Assembly (NCBI RefSeq): GCF_910592395.1
Contig: NC_088315.1
Coordinates: 810,501-874,500 of the forward strand
DNA: 64,000 nt
Reading direction: 5' to 3'
DNA from: Lineus longissimus
Lineage: Eukaryota > Nemertea > Pilidiophora > Heteronemertea > Lineidae
In this document: positions 24,481 to 35,808 of the stretch, one piece after another
Position numbering within the stretch: the first letter of the stretch is position 1
Layout: each line of letters starts with the position of its first letter
The notes under the pieces: model-generated
Databases searched by the model: none
What the model was told of the DNA's origin: nothing
The model's input: the letters and a program-made list of their open reading frames with translations, nothing else
Program-made: the position numbers and the translations under genes

Positions 24481-26062
24481 CTTAGCAGCGTCGCTTATGA
24501 ATAGATAGGCTTAATTGGCGAGACGCTGTGTGAGCCTTGCAGTGATTCTAAATCTCCGAATGGCAACATTTATCTTTTTTATACGCAATTTCGAGGCATG
24601 GTGTCGGAATTGCATTCTTATCACACTGATGCTATTTACTACAATAAGGGACCAGCGTTATCTGATGGAGGAACGTGCCGGACCCAGCATCATAATCTCC
24701 ATCCCCGTATCTTTAATTGCCCTGCCGGACACCATAATGACACTCATCAATCGACTTCTGAGACGCTTTATCTCACGTTGTCTGAAGAGATGGCACTGTG
24801 CCCATTATGGGTGACATCTTTTATATTGTCTTGTACATTTTTTATTGTCCATCCTGAAAACAAACTACCAGTTTTGATGCCTTTGCACAGTCATCAGTTT
24901 AATTCACTGTTATACTCAAAATGCTACGAACGTGCGGTATCACATGAATCTGATTAACTAACAATTGGTACGTGTGGCCTTCACATGTCGACCTTTCATC
25001 AATGGAAATAGGTAACACGTAACACCGACACTGTGAATATAAGTAATATTAACCTCAAAACTGCCAAACCTTGGTCAGAGTCTGAAAACAAGTCGAAGTC
25101 AATTCTGTTTGGCCAGCCCAAAGGCATAATTCCACAACTACCAGAACCATGTCAGCTTTGATGTTATAATATCATTAGTCAATGTGTCTATTGCATTACG
25201 TGGGGTCGACAGTTCGAACTAATGAGCCCGATCCATTGTTTCCCATCTTCATAGAGCTGGCTATCTAATCTAAATTTGCCAACAGGCCCTAACGAGCACT
25301 GAACATTTACCTTGTCCGACCGCACCTTAATGAACAATGAAAAATGGGAAAATTCTATACATTTGGCGTTAAGCTGCCTGCCTGTAATCAATGTTCACTT
25401 TGACTGGATTAATAGGAGGTGAGAGATGTTCCGTCAAGAAAGTCATGCAAGGTGTACCTCAAATTACAACAATGAAGTGCAGGAAGGAAAAACAAAGAGC
25501 GATTTAAGTTGATTGAGTAGCTACAACGATAGTTGAAGGAAGATGAAAATTGCAAGCAGACGATTCAATTTCATATTTTCCGCTCGAAGGAATTGGCTTT
25601 GGATAGAAACACTAATAAAAAGGACCTGGTCTATTGAAACAAATTACCACGCAATCCATTGTTTTCTTCGAGCTTTAGCTCTGTGTACTAAACACAAATC
25701 AGGCTTAGTTAAAACTGAAAGGAACAAACAATTAACCTCATTCACGGACTCTAGCACTGGACCTGCTTACATTTCATTTTCAATTCTCCCGGTGAATTTA
25801 ACTCTGGAAACAATATCCAAGCTGCTCTCGTCGTTTAAAGAAATCACTTTCGACAGTTTTGATTAAACTATCACACGGCAAACTGAATCTCAATCGAAAG
25901 GTTTCGCTTCAGGTACAACTTATCACTGCTTCTTCCACAAAAAATACGATTAATTTTTAAGATGCTTCAATCAACTTGAGATAACATGATTAGACGTGGG
26001 TTTTTTTCATTTCATTTCGATTTGAGTCAGTTTTCGTTGTATTAACCTTTATTATAGTAATA
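24481..26062. other. Non-coding or unresolved stretch beside the putative promoter
   Basis: Two plus-strand frames overlap here, 24515-24814 (two hydrophobic segments) and 24598-24957 (hydrophilic then hydrophobic). They could belong to a divergent gene, but they exclude each other and neither resembles a known family. The rest is AT-rich and featureless. Confidence 0.3.
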
Positions 26063-26293
26063 CGGTAACTGGGAAAGGACATCACATGATCTTTTTTTTT
26101 CAACATGAAACATTTTTTTTCAGAAATTATCTCGATCGATGGACTTATTATCTGGAGCGATCGATATATTATCTCGGGTGATCGAATTATTTATCTTAAG
26201 CGATCGAGATAATAAGTCAATCGATCGAGATATTTCCTGAAAAAACAAATTTCGTGTTCAATAAAATCATGCGATTTCCTTTCCCAGCCACCG
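26063..26293. mobile_element. Fold-back MITE with long inverted arms, TA-flanked
   Basis: A 231-bp element flanked by TA on both sides, as expected for a Tc1/mariner-type target duplication. Its ends are CGGTRRCTGGGAAAGGA in inverted orientation. The arms extend about 105 bp at roughly 80% identity, including ATCRCATGAT, the T-rich run ending TTTCAG, and TATCTCGATCGAT(G/T)GACTTATTATCT. The centre carries three copies of an approximately 22-bp unit of the form TATTATCT..AGCGATCGA. There is no coding capacity. The single-stranded form should fold into one long hairpin. I do not recognise the family. No second copy was noticed in this window. Confidence 0.8.
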
Positions 26294-29200
26294 TAAATAT
26301 CAGTGTCTAATTGACCGTATTCCAATTTCAATCAAAGAGAAACAATACTGATAACCATATATAGCCTTTGGCCAAAGAAATGTTGCCATGAAAATCACGC
26401 TCCCTCGTAAAAATCATTGTCTTCTCATGATTACCTTGTAAGACACTAATTAACAATTTGTGTTCGTTAGATGCAGGTTGATCATTACATCAGGTGTTGT
26501 CAAATGCATGTCGACTTCTCATTGTCTTAAAGATGGTTAAATAAGACATCTGCCACAATCAAAGTAAGGTCCAGTCAAAGGTAGATTGAGAGGGTATGAG
26601 GGTGGAAGACAACCAGTCACATCTTTTTTTAAAAGCTCATTAGCGTTTGATCGACTCTACACAACTAGAACATGACTGTCACTTTTTATATCACAAAATC
26701 ACGATATATGATTCTTCAACTCGACCAATTGAATGTTTCATTCCAAATCGCCTTCATAATGTCCCGGTCTTATCTTAATTGAGTTGCATTGGCCGTATGA
26801 TTCAGGTAGAGCTCTATCTCTCATTCAGCTTCATTATGTCCTCTAATGCCATTCAAACACCAAGGGATCAAGGGATGTTCAGGGAAGAGATTCGCCCAGT
26901 GATAGCAAGGTTAGCATGAGTTGCCATTCTCCTAGGCAGACAGCACAATTTGTCAGAGATAACAGAACGTGTAATCTAGCTTTGGCTTTGCCAGGTGAGT
27001 AAGTGCATTGTCAGTTAACCAAATGGAAGCAATCCGTTTAAATCACTTGAAGGGAGAGATGCGCTCAATATCCTGAAGTTTGGATTAAAAAACGTGCAAG
27101 AATCCGTAATCCCAGCTCCTCCTAATCAACATAAATGCACCTGTCTAGAAAGAAGTGCAAGTTGTTATATCGCCAATCAATTTAACTTCCATGACTGTTT
27201 TTCTGGCTGCAATTTTTCGTTTGAGTTCAAGTTGATGTCTGTATTACATCGGGAACCTGATCTGGACCACTGGCACAAAATGTTAAACGGGCATTCTTGT
27301 AATGCGCTTAAGGCCATGACAGAAAAAAGCACTGACTTGTCGAAATAGCTATACATTGCCATGATGATGATATTATGCCCCCCAATCAAAGACCGATTCA
27401 ATTCGTCATGCCAATACATGTATATATATAGGAAATCATCGGGACCTCATCATCGACTTCACCTACGGTCTGACTGAATGCACAGCCTGTCTGGCCAAGA
27501 CAATACTTTAGAATAACAGTCTCTCCAAAGGTTACCATCTTTAGTTCAGGTTTTGACATCAGAGAACATAGTCAGAGTGAAAATAAACCGCGACAGTTTT
27601 CTGTCGAGAGGCAAAGTTTGATTATCATTGTTCTGACTTGTTGACGGCAGAGGAGTATAAGCCCTGAATGGGCTAATTCCTTGGAGTCTTCTCTCTTCTT
27701 TCACATTTTACCTCTATTCGTTGAGAAGGAAGTCTAGAAATGGAGCCAATCCCCTCCACTCTTTGCAATTGATCCCACGGGTTCTTGAGTACATGGAAAC
27801 TGAAGTAAATTGTGGTGGCCTGATCGATCAATCTCCGTCCGCTGATGAGCCTACAGTGTTATTGCAATAAATGTCATTGTTTAAGCGCTAGGTAAATATT
27901 ACCGATTGAATGAGACGATGTGAGGCAAGGAGATGTGGCTGGTTGACAAGGGGAACACGGTTCACCATTTAGCTTATGATGATTCTGTGCAGGTCGGTTG
28001 CCAACCATGGTAAGAAGGGAATTTGCTGGCTGCTGGTAATAAGATGCATCTGGTCTCTGCAAACTAACGTGGTACACTGTTAAGGCTCTCTGATCGAAAT
28101 GTGTCTTTTGTCGTACACGTTGGCTTACTTCCTATGCTGTTTTGGCCTTATTTCAGGCTAATGGACATGTTCAGAAAAGTAGCCAACATACAAATAACAT
28201 AACTTCAGCGATGTGTACCTTACCCTTGGTGTGTCAACTACTTCGAGATCTATGATTCTTTCCTATGGATGCCCAATGGTCATCAGTCAGTCTTATCTAA
28301 ACCTTCCATGGGGAAGACCCATACCTCCGGTGTACTCACTCGTTAAACACAGCTCTTTCTGTATCTCAATCCCCAATGGCCGATGCTGGCCTTTTAGGAG
28401 ATGGTAACCTTCACCCAGCGGTCATTAAAAGTGTTTGTCACAACATTAGTGATAGACAATGCTTGGCTTATCTTCAAACGAATAGGGAGACCGGCCAAGT
28501 TGAATCTCCTGCAACCTCATGGGACGTCGTTTTCGAGATAAAACAATGCCTGATTTGAATAGAATACAAAAAGAAAAAAGAGAAATATCGGGAACTCAAT
28601 TGATGCAAACAAATTAACTACCGGAAATCGCCATGTCTCAATTGCAGTCGACTGACAACCAGCAATCTGGTTAATATAAAGCGGTCTGGTAGTTTCCTCT
28701 GACTTCAACACACAACAACCTGACGTTAAACAGCACTTACAAACATTAACCACAGCAGTCATTGGACATGATCTCACGTAACCCATATCTTATCTGACAT
28801 TACTTGTAGTTCTGGTATAGATATTCAATACATCAGTTGAATGCACACATGCGTTTCTCACACGGCCATTCTCGGTGATTTGCACCGTGTCATTTGATTC
28901 AATCCAGAGCATGGCCAGGTCCATTCGGGTATTATATTTGCATGCGTACCGCAGGAAACATGGCTAATGATACCAAAAAAAACGATGAAACATTGCAAGT
29001 ATCTTGTTTATCAATGTACAACACAACATCATTGAACAATATATTCAGTAAGTAATTACAAAATTGAGCAATCCCAGAACTCATTTTCCAATTTTGAACA
29101 AACAAAATTGACCTTTAAGATATTCATTGACATCACCTTGAGAATTAACGTCATGAAATCGAATTAAAGCTACCTGATACCCATGGAAGTTATTTCACGG

Positions 29201-32200
29201 TATATAACCCAGGGTAATTAGTGTCACTCAATCGGATGATGGGGTCATTCCAGAGTCTAACTTTGGATCCCACGAGGAGCATCACTGACAACTTTCATAA
29301 TTGGACATCTTACCATATCAGTTCGTTCGGTATTAATTTCATGACGCATTTCAAATCAAGAAAAAATGTACGATCTATCGAACATAGACCTTAATCCAGA
29401 ATGACAGTAAAAATAAGTTACTCAATTAAGGCGTGACATTGGTTGCGACCCTTGTTTTGGATTGGAATATCTGATACCGCAAACCCACCAAAGCAATCTC
29501 GTGCTAGGGTTTTCCTTTATCTTTAATTGCATTGCTATAACCTTTAAGGTGACGTGGTATCATTTACATCAAAATCAATTAATATATTGGTCATAACGTT
29601 CATGGCTTCCTTTGTCCTGCCTCTCATCTGATATGATAGGAGAACAATAGCAACGTGTCTGGATGATGATGGGATCTTAACCTTTTTGCTGAGGTAATTC
29701 AATTATCCCCACCACATCTTGACCGAGATATCCCTCGTTCTTCCGATTATAGATAATGAAGAAGAAGAGCTTGACTCGCTTTATGTGACATTTTCATCAT
29801 CTTTCAGGCCGCGTATCCCTTCGGGACTTGGCGCTCATTTCACGTCATGCAATCCATACACATGAAACTTCAAAATGGCTGCTGCCTGATTAGGGCAGTA
29901 TTGGTTAGCAGCTTATTATATAGCCTAAAGGTTCATAGTCTCGCAAACGTCGTATGGCCATTTCTAGGGTTGACATATTTATTCATTCCTTCAATAAATC
30001 ATGCGATGTTGGTCCTTTATGGCAATAGACATAACTGTTGGCAGTTATCATGTAGAATTCAACGTTGCCCTACACTTTAAGTATCCGATACAAGCCATGA
30101 CAGTATATGTTTCGCTTTCTGAGTTAATAATGTAGTCTAGACGGCTACCTAATGGACAGTTCCGCCTAATCTTCACGATAGATTGATTTAGCTGATCTAA
30201 TTAGGGCTATAATCCATTTCGTCCAGTCATTAAACTTTAAACCAACATCCTATATCATTGTTTGTATGCTGTACGCCTCCTTTACTGAGATCCGTAGGGG
30301 AATAACAGAGATAGTATGCTGGCACAGACAGAGATTCTGAAATGGTAAACGATATGTGCGTGCTTTTACAACGTGCACAGCTTATGGCCCCATGATGCCA
30401 TCCAGCAGGACTCGTGAAACAAACACCATGTTTCTGCGTTTGGGACTCGTGACCAATGTGATGTACGAAGAGAAAGATCCGGAATGATGACACAGATAGC
30501 CAACATTTTTCTTTGATGTGAACACTGAAGAACTAATGATATCAAAAGCATGAACACGGTTGTAGTTATAAGTAACCCGCCCAAATTGCTATATGAGTCA
30601 GTGTAGTCGCCGATAAGGAGATGATATCGCCGAAAATGATCAAGAGTCGAACAGTCCACTCGTTCTTTCTCGCAACTATTGGTGGGAATCAACTAAGAAT
30701 GACTCAGAAGATTGATGCAACAAATTGTCATTACACAAATTACTAGAGCAAAGGAATCATCTTTCACCATGAAAACCCGATGCAATTCTATGACATTTTG
30801 AGCTTATTATTCATCCTTTAAGCCCTACTACACTGTTTGCTTGTTTGCCACGCGTAGAAGGCATTTAGAAGAAATTTGTCAACGATCAGGATCATTGTCT
30901 TTTACAATTATGTTCCGCCATCGCACGATGGGCATGGTCGGGAGGGAGGCTGTGAGTGTGTTGGCGCGGGTGATACAGGACATGGATTTGTGTCAGATGA
31001 GTAAGATTGATAGGTTTCAGGTCATCAATGGCATCAAGTCGAGACATTCCACTCGCTATGTGTTAGCGTTTCAACTCGAGCATGTATAGTCAAATATCGA
31101 TATAATCATTGTTGGAAAATGACATAAATTGCACAACAATGTGTAACTTATTCATTTTATACATTCATGATGCCATGTTGAAAGGCCATCATTAAGACAG
31201 CTGACTTGTAATTGCAAACTTTCTTGGGAAAAACTCAAATGGAAATCAGTAGCCAATGCAAATGGGGGTATTAAACCACACACAACTACTACAACAACAC
31301 TCAATATTGAAAACGTTGATGAAGGATGTTCGAGAAACAAGAACGCCCACACTGGATGTTATGCATCTCATTCCATTCAATGATTTACCTCACAGAAGAG
31401 CAGCTGCGAACCATCACAATCTACTCCTGACCTCACGGAGAAACAACTGTCCCAATGCAGCTGAAAACTATCATAATGCTATCATGCGAGAGAATGACAG
31501 GGTACCATCAATGTCGATCGGAAAAACAGAAGTCATAATCGGGCACCATGTTAGTCATAATCATCGGGCACAACACAATTTGATGGGGACGTTGATGGGG
31601 GAGATAAGGCCAACAGCTGCTTACTAATACCACCATTGAATAAACAGCTTAAAGAATCATGAGCTGCTAAAGGCTACAAGAGATGGTGAAGCGTCCAAAC
31701 TATGGTGGAACGTTTTACAGGCGTGATCTTCGCCAGAAGGAATTTCATCAGTTACAGTTTATATTGTTTCATTATTTGAATGCATCGTAAGCTGCTATAC
31801 GGTTTAGGTATTCAGATGAATCTATATTTGACAAAGAAATTGACTTAAGAGTAGTTAGCGTTTCGAGTTTCGGGTTCATTATGCACGGCTGAAAGCAAAT
31901 ACGAATGGGAGATGCTATGTCTAATGAACAAGTTTTTGAATTACAAGATACAACAGAGGTTACTCGAGGCTATCTTGGGAGCAGTTGGGGGCTTGGTGAA
32001 TGTCTGAAAGGCGACTTAAATTAGACAGTCAAGATTAGTCGTTCTGAATAGCCAAAGTCATACGAGATACAGGATATCCTTCGGCAAATAAACGTTTCAA
32101 AATGATGGCACTAATGTTTTAATGGCTTGCTTACATCTCGAGCAGATTTGTCATTAGCATACAGTGTAGCAGTTCTTCAAAGTACCTGTGTTGACCAACG

Positions 32201-33935
32201 ACAATTTTAGAACTGAGACCTATGGGCAATAAAAACGTCTTGTGCAAATAGATGTTACCCAGCAAAATCGAAGACTTGTCTGTAACAACCGATCGAGTGG
32301 TCCGTGCGTCTGACTAACATCTTGATTATGACATTTTAATGGCGGCCTTCCGGTGAATGCATTTTGTGTCACCGGTTTGCATCCATGTTATCAATACTGT
32401 TGATGAAACAGTGCTAGTTGTGTCATCGGAGACAACATCTGAGAAAAACTTTAGAGCTTGGTATTTGCTAAAGGTTGCTTTGGCATCAATATTCTTGGCA
32501 ACAGGTGGCTCTTTAAAAATGATTGAATGATTTCATTCCGTTCGCTACACAATCCTGAGATATTTCAATTTACACAACTGAGGGAAGACTACCTTGACAA
32601 AAATCTCCGACTACTTTTTGACTTTGGCCATCTTTCGGTCATTCTACTGGATCAGCGTTACTTCAGACATCAAGAATGGGAGTCAGGGTACATCTTCCCT
32701 CAGTAAAAAGACATTCCTCTCTGTATTTGCTTTCGATGTAGATGACCAAACTTACGAAAGAAGAGAGAAAGTGTTTTCAACAGTGTCAATAGCTTAATTG
32801 TACTGGGTGATATAACCATGTCGTTTCCTTCAATGTCTAGATCACGTCACTATTACTGAAACTGGCCCCATCACGCACGGACCACCTGTAGGCGTTTCTG
32901 ATCAGATCTTTGGAAGACAGCAACACAGTAACATTGACATCACCACCAAGTTGCCCTCCCGCGCTGACATGACTCACAATACAACATCACAACCCTAAAA
33001 AAAAACGTACCGTCGAATTGATTTCTTGTGTATACTTTCCCCGGGATATTCTCTATCTGGATCAGATTGCAAGTATTATCAGATCAGGGCGATGTCAAGA
33101 TAAATTTTTGCCGGAAAAATAAACGTGATCCGCAGACAAAGCATTTACGAGAAAAAAAAACCTCGGAATTTTTGACATCGACGAGGCAACAGGGAGAACA
33201 TTCAAACGTCTCCCATAACCGCCTTTCTAAAGTTCTCGCCTCTTGAAAAGCATATTACTTTGATCTGATTTTGGCATGAATGCGCATTAAAGCTAAGTTG
33301 GCTTTAGGGTCATATTTTGCGTTGCCGTGAGTCATGAAATGTTGTAATGTGCAAGTATCGATGACATCTTCAATGACCTGTAGGGCGGTCCAGGAATGTT
33401 TGGAAAAATCTGCCCATAGCGTGAATGCTATTGAGAAAAGCGGGATCAGGTAATTTGAAAAAATATACTCAAGAAAATGCCGTTATGCATAAACTTTTTT
33501 CAAAAGTTTCAATAAGGTCTAAACTGATAAACTGATTGATTCAAAAGATGTACTGAAGAATTGAGTTGGTATACAAAGAAAAGCTCCTGATGAATTTGAA
33601 GTACACTATAAAGACGAATGTCCACACCACACATACATCATCCATGTATGAGAAACCATGTAATACTACACAACTGCTTTTTTCCCTTCTCTACCAACGT
33701 TAGTGCTTTTAGCTGGCCTTGGGATAGGCTATGATACTTCTTTGATATCAGCAGAAGTGATTCTGAGAATTCTGGGACAGTTTTTTTTTCATAAACCGAT
33801 AATGGCCCTCAAGTTATGTTCCGGTTGGAGAAAGTTCTTCAAAGTGTGTTCTTACATGAAGGTACTTAAATTCGATTCCATCCTGGCTTTGTTACCTCGC
33901 TGTGGGCGTTTTTTAAGCGCTCGGTTCAAGCTTAC
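26294..33935. other. Non-coding stretch, no recognised gene
   Basis: AT-rich sequence with short frames only. A G/C3-rich plus-strand frame at 30858-31000 ends at a GTAAGA donor and is discussed in the findings. The 123-codon frame at 31256-31627 has no recognisable domain. A TA dinucleotide run lies near 27420. Confidence 0.4.
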
Positions 33936-34090
33936 ATGTATGTTGGGATTTCGGATATGACACTCCAGACCATTCATTACGAGTGTCGTGTCCATCTCTG
34001 GACAATGGGGTACATTGTGCAGCGAGTCACGAATAACATGTTTAGGTATCATATAAAGACTGGCCAAAGGAAGAACATGATACATGTATT
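33936..34090 (-). CDS. Weak candidate internal exon, unknown protein
   Basis: A 155-bp minus-strand open stretch with a good acceptor (ACATTTTTTTAG) and a good donor (ACAT|GTAAGC). It enters in phase 1 and leaves in phase 0. The 51 codons include PKHVIRDSLHNVPHCPEMD and LECHIRNPNIH, with two cysteines and no low complexity. No family is recognised, and no adjoining exon of matching phase was found. Splice-like borders of this quality also arise by chance, so this is only a candidate. Confidence 0.2.
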
Positions 34091-34990
34091 CTAAAAAAAT
34101 GTATCAGACACGAGCACGAATTGGTTAAGTGAAAACTAACTGCATGGAATCACTGAAATATATCACTCGGTATTGCTCCCCGCTCAGCAGGCGCCTGTTG
34201 CATATTCATCAGGGCACATCGAACTGATAGGTCGAGACAATGTGACTGAGTCTGCTTGCAATGCAATTTAACACAGATTAATCCAAGTCTATTTGCTGCA
34301 AATCAAATTAACCAGATCCAAGTTACCCGAGTCTGCAGCTTAGTGCATCTAAACTGAAGCGTAGAACCCCACACTTGGATAGCGGCACGTCGTTCCCGAC
34401 ACAGTTACGGTAGCTGCGAAACGACCATAAAACATTTATAAATTGAATTGAATTAGTTTCCTTGAAAGGGCTCTCTAACTAGGTTTGACATGTTATTGGC
34501 AAGCGTTCCCTACTTCTGGACACGGCAAATTTGTTACGCTACCAGATTCCCCGAATATTACATTACATTTCTTAGTTTCGTATTATGTCCTACAAATCTT
34601 ATTTGTATGTTGTCAGTTGGAACTAATTTTCTCATCCTGTGACAAGTAGGGAAGACTAATTGTGTAAGGAACTGTTGCGCCTCTGCGTCGACTATAGAAC
34701 ACTCAACAGGCTCACCAGCTGACGAGGTTTTCCTCTCCCTAGTAGAGGAAAGGATGAGTCACTCGATGCTTCAAGTGTCACTGTAAGGGGCATCTTCAGA
34801 AGGAGATACATCATTATTTATTGGACGATCTGCCCGGGAGTTCAACTGGTGGGGAGAAAAACTCCATTCAAGTCTCAAACTCGATGAACGATGGATTTTT
34901 TTGCTGGATTATTGGAAGAGGTTGCATCGTTTATCATACCATGAAATCTAATAATCGACAGTGTAATTCATAATTTGATTTCATTTGCAG

Positions 34991-35124
34991 ATATGCTGAA
35001 GAAGTTCGTACGATTGAAAGAAAAAGAAGAAAAAAAGGGCAACATCTGCAAATTCGACGAAGATTGCGTACCAAAGGAACAGTTCACAGAGGCGTTCCTG
35101 CTGAAATACTCGATAAAGGCATGA
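34991..35124 (+). CDS. Candidate terminal exon, lysine-rich C-terminus, unknown protein
   Basis: Begins after a strong acceptor (TTTGATTTCATTTGCAG) and reads in phase 1 to a TGA. It gives 43 residues plus a split first codon: MLKKFVRLKEKEEKKG, then NICKFDEDC, then PKEQFTEAFLLKYSIKA. The first part is a charged probable helix. About 56% of third positions are G/C, against about 30% in the alternative open frame, which favours this reading. No donor lies before the stop. I do not recognise the protein. A possible upstream partner of matching phase is the stretch at 30858-31000. No polyadenylation signal was noted nearby. Confidence 0.3.
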
Positions 35125-35737
35125 CCAATGACTAGTGTTACACTACAGAATCTTCGATCCCCTGCTGAACCCCATTACTAGATTCATATCGGTCATTATC
35201 AGGACGTTGGTTGATTGTCAATTAACCCGTCATTGATCCGTGAGAATCAGCGCATCAAGTGGATACCCTACTCGCCCAGTCGTGGCAGTCAACTGCAGTA
35301 GCTGGAGCACCGCTGGGGCGGTAGGAGAGCTGTGTTTGGGGACATCTGAACGAGTCTGAAACTAAGGTTCTAGTCGTATGGTGAGGTATTCATGCATTTT
35401 ATCGAGTTTTTTGAATCGTCCTCTTGCTTTCTCACTGATGTAGATGCTGCTTCGCTCACCCTTAACATTGATACATGTATACATGAGTGACACAATGACT
35501 TCAAAAGAATATTAATAGCCGTCACAGTAATCAATAGATGTTCATCATTGTGCCACATGAACTTTCTCAAGGTAGTCGATGAAGACAATATGAAAGAAAT
35601 CTTGGGGTAATGTGCCACTGCACTTGGAACATGATAAACACTCAGCGACTGGTCTCTCTTGGCTACAAAAACAACAAGTTCATTGACGAGACAGGTCACA
35701 GACACGGTCTCGTGTAAAGCAAAAATTAAAAATATTC

Positions 35738-35808
35738 AGTGAGTGGGTTCGAACTCGGAACCCAGGCCACTTGATCCTTACCGTCTTACCGATTGTGCCA
35801 TTAGGCCT
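35738..35808 (-). repeat. tRNA-like sequence, probably a SINE head or tRNA pseudogene
   Basis: On the minus strand it has an A-box-like TGGCACAATCGG (plus 35789-35800) and a B-box-like GAGTTCGAACCC (plus 35745-35756) at normal spacing, followed by an A/T-rich tail. The cloverleaf does not close: acceptor ends do not pair and the T arm is distorted by a GAGTTC duplication. It is therefore not a working tRNA gene. A tRNA-derived SINE is the likeliest origin. Confidence 0.5.

Noticed and set aside
31256-31627. 123-codon plus-strand frame rich in His and Asn
   Set aside because: Composition follows CAC/AAC-rich DNA; no family resemblance and no splice support.
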